Below are positions 16,589 through 26,755 of a stretch of DNA of 64,000 bases, one piece after another. The notes beneath the pieces are model-generated. The model was given only the letters and a program-made list of their open reading frames with translations. It did not search any database and was not told the origin of the DNA. Source of the stretch: Hallerella sp964397425 (lineage in GTDB: Bacteria > Fibrobacterota > Fibrobacteria > Fibrobacterales > Fibrobacteraceae); the NCBI GenBank assembly GCA_964397425.1, contig CAYNID010000001.1, positions 434,001-498,000 of the forward strand, given 5' to 3'. The first letter of the stretch is position 1. Each line of letters starts with the position of its first letter. Position numbers and translations under genes: made by a program.

Positions 16589-18239
16589 TCGCTTCCTCCA
16601 GAAGTTCTTTGGCGTGGGCTTGGGACGTGGGGGATTTGGCGTCTCCCAGCATCCGCGCAATTTCGACTATCCGTTCTTCGTAGGATAGTAATTTTGCACG
16701 GGAAATCGTACGGCCTTCGCCGTTTTCGCGTTTTTCGACAGCTAACTGCGATGCGGCGCGGCAAGCGACTTGCTGCAAATGTGTGATGGCCAAAACCTGA
16801 TTGTTCTCGCCGATCTTTTTCAACGCGTCTCCGACATTGTTGCCGATTTCGCCGCTGATGCCGGAGTCCACTTCGTCAAAGACCAAAATCGAGACACCGC
16901 CGCGTTTGGCGAGGACGGATTCAAAAGCGAGCAGGACGCGGGAAAGTTCGCCTCCGGAAACGGCTTGTCGCAAAGGCTTTTGCCCTTCTCCGACATTGGG
17001 CGCAAGGCAAAATTCGACGCGGTCTTTTCCACTGGGGCCGCAAGGTTCTTCCCGGATGTCGGTGACAAATTTCGCCCGGGGCATTCCCAACGTGTGCAAA
17101 ATGGCTTCGACGTTTGAATCGAGGGCGCGGGAGGCTTCGTTCCGCTTTAGGGAAAGTTTTTCGGCGGATTCCGCTAAGGCGGCTTCGGCTTTGAGTTGCT
17201 TCTTTCGAATTTCCGCAAGGTCCGAATCCAAGTTTTCCAAGGTTTCCAATTCTCGGCACCGGCGATCGCGGAGATCGATTAATCCCGCTTCATCGGTCCG
17301 GTATTTGCGCTTTAAACGTTGAATTTGCGCAAGGCGCGCGTTCGCGCGGTCCAGCTCGGCGGGATCCAGTTCGGAAGACTCTTCGGCTTTTCGCAAAAAA
17401 TCATCAACCGAAGAAAGGGCGTCGTAGGCGTCTTCTAATTTGGCAGCCCAGGATTCCATTTCGGGAAGCCGCGCCGCAAAGTGCCGTAACTTGGACTGGA
17501 AGGATTCGAATTTTGACAGGAGTCCGTTTTCGCCGTCGAAAAGTTCGCGGAGGTCTCCGATGGCGCGCATTTGCGTTTCCGCTTTGGCTGCCGCAGAAGT
17601 CTTGGCTTCTAATTCCGCTTCTTCGCCGTTTTTCAGGTTCGCTTTTTCCAGTTCGTTTTTTTGAAATGTCAGGAATTCTTTTTGCTCAGCCAATTGACGG
17701 GCTTCTTCTTCGCGCTTTTGAAGCTCTTCGTTGAGTCCGGTCCAGGTTTTCCACGCTTTTTCGTAGGCGGTAAATTCGGAAGACGTTTCTGCATAGGCGT
17801 CTAACATTTGCAATTGAGTCCGCAGGTCGCGCAGCAGCAGCTGGTCGCTTTGACCGTGAATCTGGACAAGGATTTCCCCTAAGCCCTGAAGGGTCGCCTG
17901 GTTGACAAGAGTCCCGTTGATGCGGGCGCGGCTTTTTCCCCCGGCGAAAATTTCCCGTTGAACGACAAGTTCTCCCTCGTCTTCGATTTCTGCCGTTTCC
18001 AAAAAATGTTTGGCTTCCTGATTTCCGGAAATTTCAAAAATCGCTTCGACGGACGCTTTTTCTGCGCCGTGGCGGACCATCGTCGGAAGGGGTTTTCCGC
18101 CAACGACGACGCGCAAGGCTCCCATGAGAACGGATTTTCCGGCTCCCGTTTCTCCGGTGATGGCCGAAAATCCATTTCCAAACGGAATGGAACATTCTTC
18201 AATCAGGGCGAAATTGCGGATGGTCAGCTGCTTCAACAT
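16575..18239 (-). CDS. recN: DNA repair protein RecN
   Basis: SMC-like ATPase of double-strand-break repair, 554 residues. Walker A GETGAGKS is at 29-36. A central helical coiled-coil rich in Glu, Ala and Lys covers about residues 150-370. The ABC signature is VSGGELSRVLLA and Walker B ILVFDEVDSGISG. All are intact. It follows trmB by 6 bases and overlaps the phosphatidyltransferase gene, forming one minus-strand transcription unit with the RNase Z-like gene. Confidence 0.96.
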   Translation of the reverse strand: MLKQLTIRNFALIEECSIPFGNGFSAITGETGAGKSVLMGALRVVVGGKPLPTMVRHGAEKASVEAIFEISGNQEAKHFLETAEIEDEGELVVQREIFAGGKSRARINGTLVNQATLQGLGEILVQIHGQSDQLLLRDLRTQLQMLDAYAETSSEFTAYEKAWKTWTGLNEELQKREEEARQLAEQKEFLTFQKNELEKANLKNGEEAELEAKTSAAAKAETQMRAIGDLRELFDGENGLLSKFESFQSKLRHFAARLPEMESWAAKLEDAYDALSSVDDFLRKAEESSELDPAELDRANARLAQIQRLKRKYRTDEAGLIDLRDRRCRELETLENLDSDLAEIRKKQLKAEAALAESAEKLSLKRNEASRALDSNVEAILHTLGMPRAKFVTDIREEPCGPSGKDRVEFCLAPNVGEGQKPLRQAVSGGELSRVLLAFESVLAKRGGVSILVFDEVDSGISGEIGNNVGDALKKIGENNQVLAITHLQQVACRAASQLAVEKRENGEGRTISRAKLLSYEERIVEIARMLGDAKSPTSQAHAKELLEEANATK

Positions 18240-18245
18240 ATCCGG

Positions 18246-18992
18246 TCAAGCCTTGTCAAATTCAATGATGCTGCGGTAAATGGGGCGGCCTTCTGCCCGG
18301 TATTTCTTTTCAAAATTCGTCATGATGCCTTCGGTGGGGAGCGCCGTGTTGCGTTCCAAAACGTTTGCACCGGGGAAGTGGTCAAAAATATCCAGGGCGA
18401 TTTCGTTGTACTCCTTGTGATCGGTTCCCCAGTGGAACAGGCGCTTGCCGGGTTTCAGTACGCGGGCGACTTCGGTGAGGAATTCCGTTCGCAAAAGGCG
18501 GTTCTTGTGATGGCGCTCTTTGGGCCAGGGATCCGGAAAGTACATGTGGAACGCGTCGACCGTATTCGTTTTGACGCGGTCCCTCAAAAAGTAGAAGACG
18601 TCGCCGCGGAGCATCGCCGTGTTTTCTCCCACGCCGTTCCGCATTTCCCGACTTGCCGCGTAATGCGCCCAGGTCAAATCCCATTCGCTGCCGAGAATGC
18701 ACAGTTCCGGGTGCCGTTTTCCGTATTCGACGAGAAATCCGCCTTTGCCCGAACCGATTTCAATTTCAATATGCCCGTTGTTTTGTGGGAAAATTTCAGT
18801 CCAGTCCAACGGATGGCTGTCGGGAACGTTGCCCTCTGTCTGGATGGGCTTCCGCGTGCCGGGAATGTGGCGGTGGACAAAATGCCAAAGGCAGGGAAAA
18901 TCCGCATCGCGTTTCAAGTCCCGGTAAAATTCGGGGATGACGGATTCTTTTTTGGGAATGGATTCTTCCGGATTTTGGATGTTTTCGCTCAT
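18246..18992 (-). CDS. trmB: tRNA (guanine-N7-)-methyltransferase
   Basis: 248 residues from ATG 18992, preferred to an upstream TTG because AAGG lies 5 bases before it. Methylates G46 in the variable loop using SAM. EIGSGKGGFLVE is the SAM-binding motif and FPDPWPKERHHKNRLL is the diagnostic TrmB block. It lies 8 bases downstream of the RNase Z-like gene, so two tRNA-maturation genes are together. Confidence 0.95.
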   Translation of the reverse strand: MSENIQNPEESIPKKESVIPEFYRDLKRDADFPCLWHFVHRHIPGTRKPIQTEGNVPDSHPLDWTEIFPQNNGHIEIEIGSGKGGFLVEYGKRHPELCILGSEWDLTWAHYAASREMRNGVGENTAMLRGDVFYFLRDRVKTNTVDAFHMYFPDPWPKERHHKNRLLRTEFLTEVARVLKPGKRLFHWGTDHKEYNEIALDIFDHFPGANVLERNTALPTEGIMTNFEKKYRAEGRPIYRSIIEFDKA

Positions 18993-18999
18993 ATTGACC

Positions 19000-19908
19000 T
19001 TAAATAAATGCAATGACCTTGTCCTGGTGCGCTTCGGGAATCTTCTCCCGGATAGCTTCGAGAATGTGGTCCGCGGAATACTTCATGGAAAAATGGTTCA
19101 GTACGATGTGTTTGCACTTCATTTGGGAGCCGAACCGTTCCAGGGCTTTCGCAATTTGGGAAATGTGGGTGTGACCTTTTTTCTCTGCCATGGATTCTTC
19201 GCCGTCATCGACAAAGGTGCACTCGGTGACTAAAACTTCGGATTCCCAGATGGATTCAATCGATTCCAGGTTGCTTCCGAGACAGTCCCCCATGAACGTG
19301 ATGACGGGGGAAAAAACTTCCCGGGTGACGTTGACTCCTTTTTTCCGCAACGCGATGATTTCTGTGGCATCGCAGCCCAAAAATTCTTCTTTGAGTTTGT
19401 TCTTGTGGTTGTAAAGGGTCACGCCCATGGACGGCAAAAAATGTTGCTTTCCGATTTGGGCGTGTTGCACGGGGAACGCTTGAATGGCCAGATCCTTGCG
19501 GTAGCGCAAAGGGATGATTTTGCCGGGAGCCATGGGGACAAGCTCAGGCAATTTGAACCGGCTTTCGGGAACGCCTTCGAATAGGGCTTCGGCATGGATC
19601 CATTTTTCGGCACCGGGAACCAGATCTTCGGACATGTAATAGACAGAAGGGCGTTCTACTCCCATCATCCGGCGTAAACTGTGGTGACGCATCAGACAGC
19701 GGCTGTGGTCACCGTGAGCGTGGGTCAAAAAGATGTGGTTGATGCCAATGGCGGATACGGGGCATTCTCCCATGTCGACGCAAAAATCGAATTCCGGGAG
19801 CTGTGTGTAAGAGGCCAGCCCCGAAACGGAAAATCCACAGATTTGGACTTTACCGACATGATGGCGGACTTGGCGCAAAGCGTTGTGCAGGGACCTGATT
19901 TCTTGCAT
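19000..19908 (-). CDS. RNase Z-like metallo-beta-lactamase-fold nuclease
   Basis: 302 residues. Zinc ligands are visible in THAHGDH, in the GDC block and in the C-terminal HTHISQIA and LNHFS. This pattern is that of RNase Z/ElaC-type enzymes that trim tRNA 3' trailers, and it fits the tRNA-Met here that lacks encoded CCA. The exosite loop of classical RNase Z is not obvious, so a related phosphodiesterase is possible. Divergent from the small membrane protein across 40 bases. Confidence 0.78.
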   Translation of the reverse strand: MQEIRSLHNALRQVRHHVGKVQICGFSVSGLASYTQLPEFDFCVDMGECPVSAIGINHIFLTHAHGDHSRCLMRHHSLRRMMGVERPSVYYMSEDLVPGAEKWIHAEALFEGVPESRFKLPELVPMAPGKIIPLRYRKDLAIQAFPVQHAQIGKQHFLPSMGVTLYNHKNKLKEEFLGCDATEIIALRKKGVNVTREVFSPVITFMGDCLGSNLESIESIWESEVLVTECTFVDDGEESMAEKKGHTHISQIAKALERFGSQMKCKHIVLNHFSMKYSADHILEAIREKIPEAHQDKVIAFI

Positions 19909-19948
19909 TTCGCTTCAAAAGATAGTAAGTTTTGGAAGAAGGTTTTTG

Positions 19949-20362
19949 ATGAAAGTGCGCCTTTTGAAATATATCGCCTCTGTCGAGAGGATTGTCGCCG
20001 GGGAAGTTTTGCCCGAAGACTGGGAAGCTGTTATCGCCGATTTGCTTGTGCAAATCCGATTTTTCCAACATGAACGCCTGGTGCATTTGCTGGTGACGCT
20101 CCTGTTCGCCTTGCTGTTCGTGGGAACGACTCTCTTCTTTTCCGTTTTCCCGTCTTTACCCCTGTTCGCGCTGGATTTGCTCTTCTTGCTGCTCCTCGTT
20201 CCCTACATTCGACATTATTATATACTGGAAAACGGAACGCAACGCCTGTATGCGCTTTACGACAGCCTGTGGAAAAAGAGTGTGGAATCGGGAAGAGTTT
20301 CAAGGGAAAACGCCTCCCGTTGTCGGGGATTGTCCATGGACAACGCTCACGGACTTTTTTGA
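19949..20362 (+). CDS. small membrane protein of unknown function
   Basis: 137 residues from ATG 19949; GAAGG lies 7 bases upstream and is the reason for this start. Residues about 43-85 form two adjacent hydrophobic helices (LVHLLVTLLFALLFVG, then PLFALDLLFLLLLV). A charged amphipathic N-terminus and a hydrophilic C-terminus flank them. I do not recognise the family. Divergent from the RNase Z-like gene and followed by a lipoprotein gene 40 bases on. Confidence 0.6.
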   Translation: MKVRLLKYIASVERIVAGEVLPEDWEAVIADLLVQIRFFQHERLVHLLVTLLFALLFVGTTLFFSVFPSLPLFALDLLFLLLLVPYIRHYYILENGTQRLYALYDSLWKKSVESGRVSRENASRCRGLSMDNAHGLF

Positions 20363-20384
20363 AACAATTTTGAAAATGCCAATG

Positions 20385-20390
20385 TATATT
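20385..20390 (+). promoter_or_regulatory. candidate -10 element TATATT before the lipoprotein gene
   Basis: TATATT ends 12 bases before the ATG at 20403. A TTGAAA at 20359-20364 is 20 bases upstream, longer than the usual 17-base spacing. Confidence 0.4.
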
Positions 20391-20402
20391 TTTGGATAGT
20401 AT

Positions 20403-22100
20403 ATGGGATTGATGCGAAAAAAAGCGAATTGGATTGAAAATGCCGGAACCTTTTTCTGGGTGCTTTTGTCGGCGTTTGCTTTTTGGGCGTGTTCAACGTC
20501 GGAAACAACGGCTTTGGGGAACAGCGCGGAGTCAGGGAATCCGGAAATTGCGGGAGTCCTCCGGTTTTCAAATGGGGAGCCGGCTGCGAAAGTTCGCGTG
20601 ACTCTGGTGCCTGCCGAATATTCTGCGCTTTCCGGCGAAATGTTGGATTCTTCGTGGATGGAAAAAACCGATTCGCTGGGCCGTTATTCTTTTGACCGGG
20701 TTCCTGATGGCGCGTTTTCGTTAGAAGCGTTGGATTCCGCTTCGGGCAAAATGTTCTTGAAGCTGGGAATCGGCGCAAAGGATTCGACTCTTGTCGAAGT
20801 GGACGGCGTTTTGGAAAATACGGGCAGCGTGCGCCTGGGCGCCCATGGATTCAAGGATGGAACGACAGGATTTGTCACAGTTCCCGGAACGACGATTCTT
20901 CGGGCGGTGACCGTTGAAATGGGGAACATCTTTGTGGATTCCCTCCCGGCAGATTCCCTTTCGCCGTTAGTCTTTGTTTCGGATGACGGTTATTCGCTTT
21001 CGTTAAAAGAAGGTGTGTTAGTCGTGGCGGATTCCGTCGTGAATGTCGATGCGGAACGGGTTTCGTTTGGCTTCAAGTTCCTTTTGGATGCGGCGGCGAT
21101 AGGCGTTTCGGAAAATTTGTTGAATTTTCCGCTCAAGCTCAGCCTGGATTCTTCGGATTATGATTTTTCCGGGCTGGAGCGCGTTCAAGGCGTTTGGAGA
21201 GCCGTCCTTTGTGGAGACTCTCTCTCTTTGGACCTTTCGTATTCGGATGTCCGGGCGGGAAAATTCACGTTCTGGACGCGGATTCCAAAGCTCCGCTCTG
21301 GGGTAAGCGATTCCCTGTTCCTGTATTTTACGGAAAGGGATTCCGTGCAAAGTGAAAATTCAGACGTAAGCGTTTTTGCAGACAGCTACATCGCCGCATG
21401 GCATTTTGACGAGGGCGCGGATTCTGTTTGGGACGCGACGGGAAACTCTTTTGTCGGGGAACCGAAAAATATGACGGTCGCCGATGAAGCCGTTGCCGGT
21501 TCCGCTTTGTATTATGACGGCAAAAACAGTTCTGTCCGCATTCCGAATTCCGCGGAAGGCGATTTTGACGTGACCGTGAAGGATCCCATCACATTTTCGG
21601 TCTGGGTGAAAATGGATGATTTGAAAAAATCCAGTGTGGTGTTTGGCAAAGGGGCGTTCCAATACCATCTGTCATATTTGAACGGTACGGAATCCCTGTG
21701 GCTCTACGAAGCGTTCTCGGATGAAATTCTCGGTCAAGATTCGACGACCGCATCGACGCGTTACTGGTATTGCGACTCGACTGTTGAAGCGGGAGTGTGG
21801 ACGTTCTTCGCGGTGGTGCAGGATACGGGGAAAACAGTCATGTATGTGAACGATTCGCTGATAGTTTCGGAGGCGCGGGTCGGTACGAGTACAAAATCCC
21901 GGATTGCGGACAGCCTTTTTGTCATCGGAGAGCTGGTTTATCCGGCGGATTCGGCGACAAATACGGTCACGCACCGTTTCAAGGGCATCATTGACGAATT
22001 GCATGTGAGCCGTGTTCCGCGTTCAGCGGATTGGGTGAAAGCCTCTTATGCAAACCAGAATCCTGAGCGGCGTTGGCCCGAGCCCATTGCGCTGCCCTGA
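20403..22100 (+). CDS. DUF2341/LamG-domain surface lipoprotein
   Basis: 565 residues. The N-terminus has a hydrophobic segment ending AFWAC (Cys30), a plausible lipobox, so it is likely anchored in a membrane. Residues about 45-130 resemble a carboxypeptidase-regulatory-like beta sandwich (EIAGVLRFSNGEPAAKVRV). A DUF2341-like region follows at roughly 230-310, then a LamG/concanavalin-like domain at about 330-560 (IAAWHFDEGADSVWDATGNS, then IDELHVSRVPRSADWV). Such proteins bind glycans; binding partner here is unknown. It precedes the rhamnogalacturonan genes by 121 bases and may serve them. An alternative ATG is at 20412. Confidence 0.78.
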   Translation: MGLMRKKANWIENAGTFFWVLLSAFAFWACSTSETTALGNSAESGNPEIAGVLRFSNGEPAAKVRVTLVPAEYSALSGEMLDSSWMEKTDSLGRYSFDRVPDGAFSLEALDSASGKMFLKLGIGAKDSTLVEVDGVLENTGSVRLGAHGFKDGTTGFVTVPGTTILRAVTVEMGNIFVDSLPADSLSPLVFVSDDGYSLSLKEGVLVVADSVVNVDAERVSFGFKFLLDAAAIGVSENLLNFPLKLSLDSSDYDFSGLERVQGVWRAVLCGDSLSLDLSYSDVRAGKFTFWTRIPKLRSGVSDSLFLYFTERDSVQSENSDVSVFADSYIAAWHFDEGADSVWDATGNSFVGEPKNMTVADEAVAGSALYYDGKNSSVRIPNSAEGDFDVTVKDPITFSVWVKMDDLKKSSVVFGKGAFQYHLSYLNGTESLWLYEAFSDEILGQDSTTASTRYWYCDSTVEAGVWTFFAVVQDTGKTVMYVNDSLIVSEARVGTSTKSRIADSLFVIGELVYPADSATNTVTHRFKGIIDELHVSRVPRSADWVKASYANQNPERRWPEPIALP

Positions 22101-22221
22101 CTGTATTTTTGTAAACGCGTTTTAACAAGCGTTGTCTTTGGACTTCGGTTTTGAAGGGGATTTTTTCGTGCGGAATTTGCCGAAAATATTTTAAACAAAA
22201 ACCTTTGACAGGAAGGATTGG

Positions 22222-24837
22222 ATGGTTAGAAAGTATTTAAAACAGGCTGCGTTAGGAGCGTGCGGCGGTGCGCTCTTGTTCGGCCTTGTGACGGAATCTT
22301 TTGCTGCGTCTCAAATGGAAAAGTTGGGCAGGGGACTTTCGGTGGCGAACGCGGGGACGGGTGTGCTTGTCTCTTGGCGGTTGCTGGGAACGGATTCTCC
22401 GACGGCGACGTTCACCCTTTTCCGGGATGGCGAGGAAATTGCGAAGATTTCGGGAAATTCCCCCACATCGTATCTCGATGTTTCCGGTTCGACGGAAAGC
22501 GCTTACACGTTGAAAGACGAATCGGGCGAGGAATCTTCCGCTTTCATCATTTTAGACAAATATTACAAGGACAATTATGGCCATGCCGCTTACAAGAGCA
22601 TCCGCCTAGACGTTCCGGACAGCGTGAAAACGCCGGATAATGTCAAATGTTCCTATACGCCAAACGACATGAGCGTTGGCGACTTGGATGGGGACGGCGA
22701 ATACGAATTGATTCTCAAATGGGACCCGTCGAATTCCAAGGACAATGCGAACGACGGTTATACGGGAAATGTTTACATCGATGCGTATAAAATGGACGGG
22801 ACAAAACTTTGGCGCATTGATTTGGGAAAGAATATCCGGGCTGGTGCGCATTATACGCAATTCATGGTTTATGATTTGGACGGAGACGGGATTGCCGAAG
22901 TCGCGATGAAAACGGGTGACGGCACTGTTGATGGAAAAGGAAATGTCATTGGCGACGCCTCGGCGGATTACCGCACATCGGCGGGCCGCATTATGAGCGG
23001 CAACGAATATTTGACCGTGTTCAGCGGAAAAACCGGAGAAGCGTTGGCGACGATAGACTACGTTCCAGGCCGCGAAGAAACGGATCTTTGGGGCGACACT
23101 TATGGAAACCGTTCCGAGCGGATGTTGGCGGCTATCGCTTATCTTGACGGCGTCCATCCGAGCCTCATCATGACCCGCGGTTATTATGCGGCGGCTTACA
23201 TGGTCGCGTTTGACTTTGACGGAAAGAATCTGACTCAGCGGTGGATTCACAAGGGAAACCAAGCGGAAAGCGGTATCTGGGGCGAGGGCAATCACAATAT
23301 TTCTGTCGGCGATTTGGATGGCGACGGATTTGATGAAATCGTTTTTGGAAGCGCCGCCGTGAATCACGATGGCACGTTGCGCTACCGGACGGGATTTGGC
23401 CATGGAGATGCGATACACCTTTCCGACATGGACCCGGACAATCCCGGTTTGGAAGTTTGGGATGTCCATGAAGAATCGACATCCCCTTACAGCGATGAAC
23501 TCCGCGATAAAGATGGAAAAGTACTTTGGGGGTCGGCGCAGGTGGGCGGTGACAATGGCCGCGGTCTCGCCGCCGATATCGATTCTACGAACAGGGGATT
23601 TGAAATGTGGAGCGGCGCATCGGGAGGCGTTCGCACGGTGAACGGCACCCTTCTCAGCGCAGTTAAGCCTTCGTATAATTTCCGCATTTATTTTGATGGA
23701 GACTTGCAAGACGAATTGCTGGATGCGACAGGAGGCGGTGGCTCTGGCGGTAAACTGGAAAAATGGAATTCCACGACCAAGCAGGTGGAACGCTTTCTCA
23801 GCTTTTACAACATCAACGGCTCCACGCTGAACAATTACACGAAGGCGAATCCTTGTATTGCCGCAGATATTTTTGGCGACTGGCGCGAAGAATTCATTGT
23901 GCGAAACAGCACGGACCCTTCTGTGGTCAACATCATTGTGACAAATTATGAAACGCCGCACCGCGTTTACACGTTGATGCACGACCGCCAATACCGCGAA
24001 AGTGTCGCGTGGCAAAATGTCGGTTACAATCAACCGCCCCATTTGAGCTATTACCTGCCAGATTTTGTCGGTAAAAATTTGAAGAAACCGGAAATTTCCG
24101 TTGTCGCCACATCGTCAAATGTGCCCGCTTCCATTGAATTTGCGGCCACATTCGAAGCTTCGGAACCGGATGCGAACAGTTCGGGATACGTGGAATCGGA
24201 TCATGCCGGATTTTTGGGCAGGGCGTATTGGAATTTTGCAAACGAAGCGGGCTCTTTTGCGTCTTACGCGTTGACGTCGAAAACGGATACGTCGGCGACT
24301 CTCGCTGTGGTTTTTGCAAACGGAGGCTCGGCGGACCGCAGAATGGTGGTGAATGTGGGAATGAACAGCTACACGGTCAGCTTTCCGCCAACGGGATGGG
24401 ATGTTTGGGATACGGCTTTGGTGAACGTCTCCATTCCGAAAGGAAATTTTGACGTGGAATTCGTTTCCGCGACAACAGACGGCGGCCCGAATATTTGCGT
24501 CTTTGCCTTTGATGTCCCTGCGGTTGAAAAACTCGGAACCGCTTTTGACGAAAATGCAAACAAAGAAGATTCGACAACAGTCCTCGTTTCACCGATCGGA
24601 TTTTCTGCCGAATTTAACCCGGCGCTAGAACGGCTGCGTACGGATAAAGCGGGAATGGCGACGGTTTCCGTCTTTGATATGCAGGGGAAAAAGATTTTTT
24701 CGTATGTGGCGAATGTTCACGCGGGAGAATCAACGCTTTCCCTGCGCAAGGAAACTCTGTCTGCGGGAATGTACATGGTGAACGTTTCGTTGAATTCGCG
24801 GACGGTAGCCCAGAAAAAGTTCATCGTCAATCCTTAA
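22222..24837 (+). CDS. secreted rhamnogalacturonan lyase, PL11, with CBM35-like domain and sorting tail
   Basis: Cleaves the rhamnose-galacturonate backbone of rhamnogalacturonan I by beta-elimination. 871 residues. Signal peptide about 1-29 ending SFAAS. PL11 catalytic propeller about 30-620, with calcium-site repeats GDLDGDGEYE, YDLDGDGIAE and GDLDGDGFDE plus FGDWREEF. A CBM35-like module follows at about 650-760 (WDVWDTALVNV, TDGGPNICVFAFD). The last 80 residues (VFDMQGKKIF then SAGMYMVNV) resemble type IX-like sorting domains. GGAAGGA lies 5 bases before ATG. First of three genes with spacings of 9 and 10 bases. Confidence 0.93.
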   Translation: MVRKYLKQAALGACGGALLFGLVTESFAASQMEKLGRGLSVANAGTGVLVSWRLLGTDSPTATFTLFRDGEEIAKISGNSPTSYLDVSGSTESAYTLKDESGEESSAFIILDKYYKDNYGHAAYKSIRLDVPDSVKTPDNVKCSYTPNDMSVGDLDGDGEYELILKWDPSNSKDNANDGYTGNVYIDAYKMDGTKLWRIDLGKNIRAGAHYTQFMVYDLDGDGIAEVAMKTGDGTVDGKGNVIGDASADYRTSAGRIMSGNEYLTVFSGKTGEALATIDYVPGREETDLWGDTYGNRSERMLAAIAYLDGVHPSLIMTRGYYAAAYMVAFDFDGKNLTQRWIHKGNQAESGIWGEGNHNISVGDLDGDGFDEIVFGSAAVNHDGTLRYRTGFGHGDAIHLSDMDPDNPGLEVWDVHEESTSPYSDELRDKDGKVLWGSAQVGGDNGRGLAADIDSTNRGFEMWSGASGGVRTVNGTLLSAVKPSYNFRIYFDGDLQDELLDATGGGGSGGKLEKWNSTTKQVERFLSFYNINGSTLNNYTKANPCIAADIFGDWREEFIVRNSTDPSVVNIIVTNYETPHRVYTLMHDRQYRESVAWQNVGYNQPPHLSYYLPDFVGKNLKKPEISVVATSSNVPASIEFAATFEASEPDANSSGYVESDHAGFLGRAYWNFANEAGSFASYALTSKTDTSATLAVVFANGGSADRRMVVNVGMNSYTVSFPPTGWDVWDTALVNVSIPKGNFDVEFVSATTDGGPNICVFAFDVPAVEKLGTAFDENANKEDSTTVLVSPIGFSAEFNPALERLRTDKAGMATVSVFDMQGKKIFSYVANVHAGESTLSLRKETLSAGMYMVNVSLNSRTVAQKKFIVNP

Positions 24838-24846
24838 ACGGAGAAA

Positions 24847-26745
24847 ATGTCCATGCGAAAATTTGGTGAAAGGATTTGGCAAACGGCAATCGTTTTGACG
24901 TTGATTTTTTCCGCGGCGGTTTGGGCCAAAATAACCATTTATCTTTGCGGCGATTCAACAATGCAGGATTGGGCGGATGGCTATTATCCAAAGCGCGGCA
25001 TCGGTCAGGATTTCAGTTACTTCTGGAATGCGGACTTTGTCAATGTGGTGAACGTGGGAAAGGGCGGAACTTACGCCATGGGTTATTACAACAGTTTTTG
25101 GCCGGAAGTCAAGTCGAAGCTTTCGCCCGGCGATTTTGTAATCATCCAGTTTGGAATCAACGACCGTTCTTACAGCAACGAAAATGATTTTGTGACGGCG
25201 ACGACGGCGATGGCTCAGGAGGCGCTTGAAAAAGGCGCGCATCCGATTATCATCAATCCTGTTCGGCGAAGTGATTTCCGCTTTAGCACTTCGGCGGTGG
25301 GCGTTCATGATTCCATTTATGAATCTTATCACGGTTATCCCATCCGCGCCAGGGAAATTGCGGCGAACTTGAACATTCCGCTGATTGACATGGACACGCT
25401 TTCGCGAAACTATCTGCTTTCCGTTGGGCAATTTTACGCGCTCCACTATCTGAATATGTATTTGAATGCGGGGGAATATTCGACTTATGCGAAAGGAAAC
25501 TCGGACAATCTTCATTTGCAGCAAAACGGAGCGACTGTCTTTGGGCGCATTACGACGGAACAAATGCGGAATCATGCCGATGCGAATGTGCGCGCGCTTT
25601 CCAAGTATCTCGCTCCGATGTATCAGCTCGACGTGAAAATCAGCCCGGAAGGTTCGGATTCGGTCACAACGCTTAGCGCGTATTATCCTGCGGGAATGAC
25701 GGTGACGTTGAAAACGACTCCGAAAGCGGGAAAAGTCTTTTTGGGATGGTATGACGGCAAAGGCAACAAATGTTCGAATTCCCAGTCTGCGGTGACGTCG
25801 CCTTACATTTGTACGTTGACGATGCAAAAGGCGTCGACGCAATATACGGCGGTTTACAGCGGCGGAGAAGCTCTCCTTTACACGGGAGACGGCGCGGCCC
25901 GCAAAGCGTTCCCCACGGGAACGCCGCGGACTCTTGAAGAGGCGAAACAAACGGGCGCAATCACAATCGATACGGCGGTTTCGTACGACAAGAATATCGT
26001 CAGTTGGTTCGACGCTTACGCCCCGGATTCCGGAAAAGGATTTTCGGAAAACAACCACAAAGATCATACGGGAATGGGATTTTTCAATTTCGACAATGCG
26101 GTGAATTCTTTTGCGGACTACCGGATGCTTTTCCCGGCGGCGGGATACGTGACCATGGGAATCCGGTATTCGTTTTCGGGAACGACAGAGCGGGAACTGA
26201 ATGTTTACTTGGATCACGATTATTATGTGAATTTCAAATCGACGGGAAGTTGGGACGTTTGGGATACAGCTTGGGTGAATGTCGACCTGGCGAAAGGGGA
26301 AGCTATGCTCAAAATGATTTCAATGACATTTGATGGCGGCCCGAATATCGATGCGTTCGGATTCAGCATCGAAGGCGTTCGTCGAATCCTTTCGTCTGGC
26401 GACACCATTTACGGAGAAGGAGAAGTTCCTCCGGAATCCTCTTCGTCGACGGAATTTTCCTCTTCTTCAGGAACAGGCGAAGGTTCTTTGAAAAAAATCC
26501 ATTCGAATGGCAACCCGGGCGCGTTCCGCTTGAACGGAAATGCGGTGACAGTGCCCGCTTCTGAAATGGTGAACGTTCAAGTCTTTGATATGTCGGGGCG
26601 TTTGATGGTGAAAAAGGACGTGTTCCTTTCTGCCGGGACTTCGGCGTTGCCGCTGCATTCTTGGGTGTCTCGCACGGGCGTGTACCGGATTCTTCTCCGG
26701 GCGGGGACGGCAACGGTCAGCGGCAATTGGGCTTTGGTCCGTTAG
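24847..26745 (+). CDS. secreted CE12-type SGNH esterase with CBM35-like domain and sorting tail
   Basis: Predicted to remove acetyl groups from rhamnogalacturonan, easing PL11 access. 632 residues. Signal peptide about 1-27. SGNH blocks: GDSTMQDW (Ser37), GKGG, QFGIND, and DNLH (Asp220, His223). Residues about 255-335 look like an InlB-type repeat (GKVFLGWYDGKGN), then a CBM35-like domain at about 385-520 (SWDVWDTAWVNV, DGGPNIDAFGF). A Ser-rich linker (PESSSSTEFSSSSG) leads to a C-terminal sorting-like tail with VQVFDMSGRL. GGAG precedes the start; ATG 24853 is an alternative. Confidence 0.9.
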   Translation: MSMRKFGERIWQTAIVLTLIFSAAVWAKITIYLCGDSTMQDWADGYYPKRGIGQDFSYFWNADFVNVVNVGKGGTYAMGYYNSFWPEVKSKLSPGDFVIIQFGINDRSYSNENDFVTATTAMAQEALEKGAHPIIINPVRRSDFRFSTSAVGVHDSIYESYHGYPIRAREIAANLNIPLIDMDTLSRNYLLSVGQFYALHYLNMYLNAGEYSTYAKGNSDNLHLQQNGATVFGRITTEQMRNHADANVRALSKYLAPMYQLDVKISPEGSDSVTTLSAYYPAGMTVTLKTTPKAGKVFLGWYDGKGNKCSNSQSAVTSPYICTLTMQKASTQYTAVYSGGEALLYTGDGAARKAFPTGTPRTLEEAKQTGAITIDTAVSYDKNIVSWFDAYAPDSGKGFSENNHKDHTGMGFFNFDNAVNSFADYRMLFPAAGYVTMGIRYSFSGTTERELNVYLDHDYYVNFKSTGSWDVWDTAWVNVDLAKGEAMLKMISMTFDGGPNIDAFGFSIEGVRRILSSGDTIYGEGEVPPESSSSTEFSSSSGTGEGSLKKIHSNGNPGAFRLNGNAVTVPASEMVNVQVFDMSGRLMVKKDVFLSAGTSALPLHSWVSRTGVYRILLRAGTATVSGNWALVR

Positions 26746-26755
26746 GAGGTTATCT

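Noticed and set aside
22101..22221. Possible terminator or regulator before PL11
   Set aside because: Only a weak AACGC/GCGTT pairing with a long loop; not convincing.
22606..24042. 478-codon open frame antisense to the PL11 gene
   Set aside because: Its sequence is low-complexity and His/Arg/Ile-rich, typical of a shadow frame; the sense strand has clear PL11 motifs.
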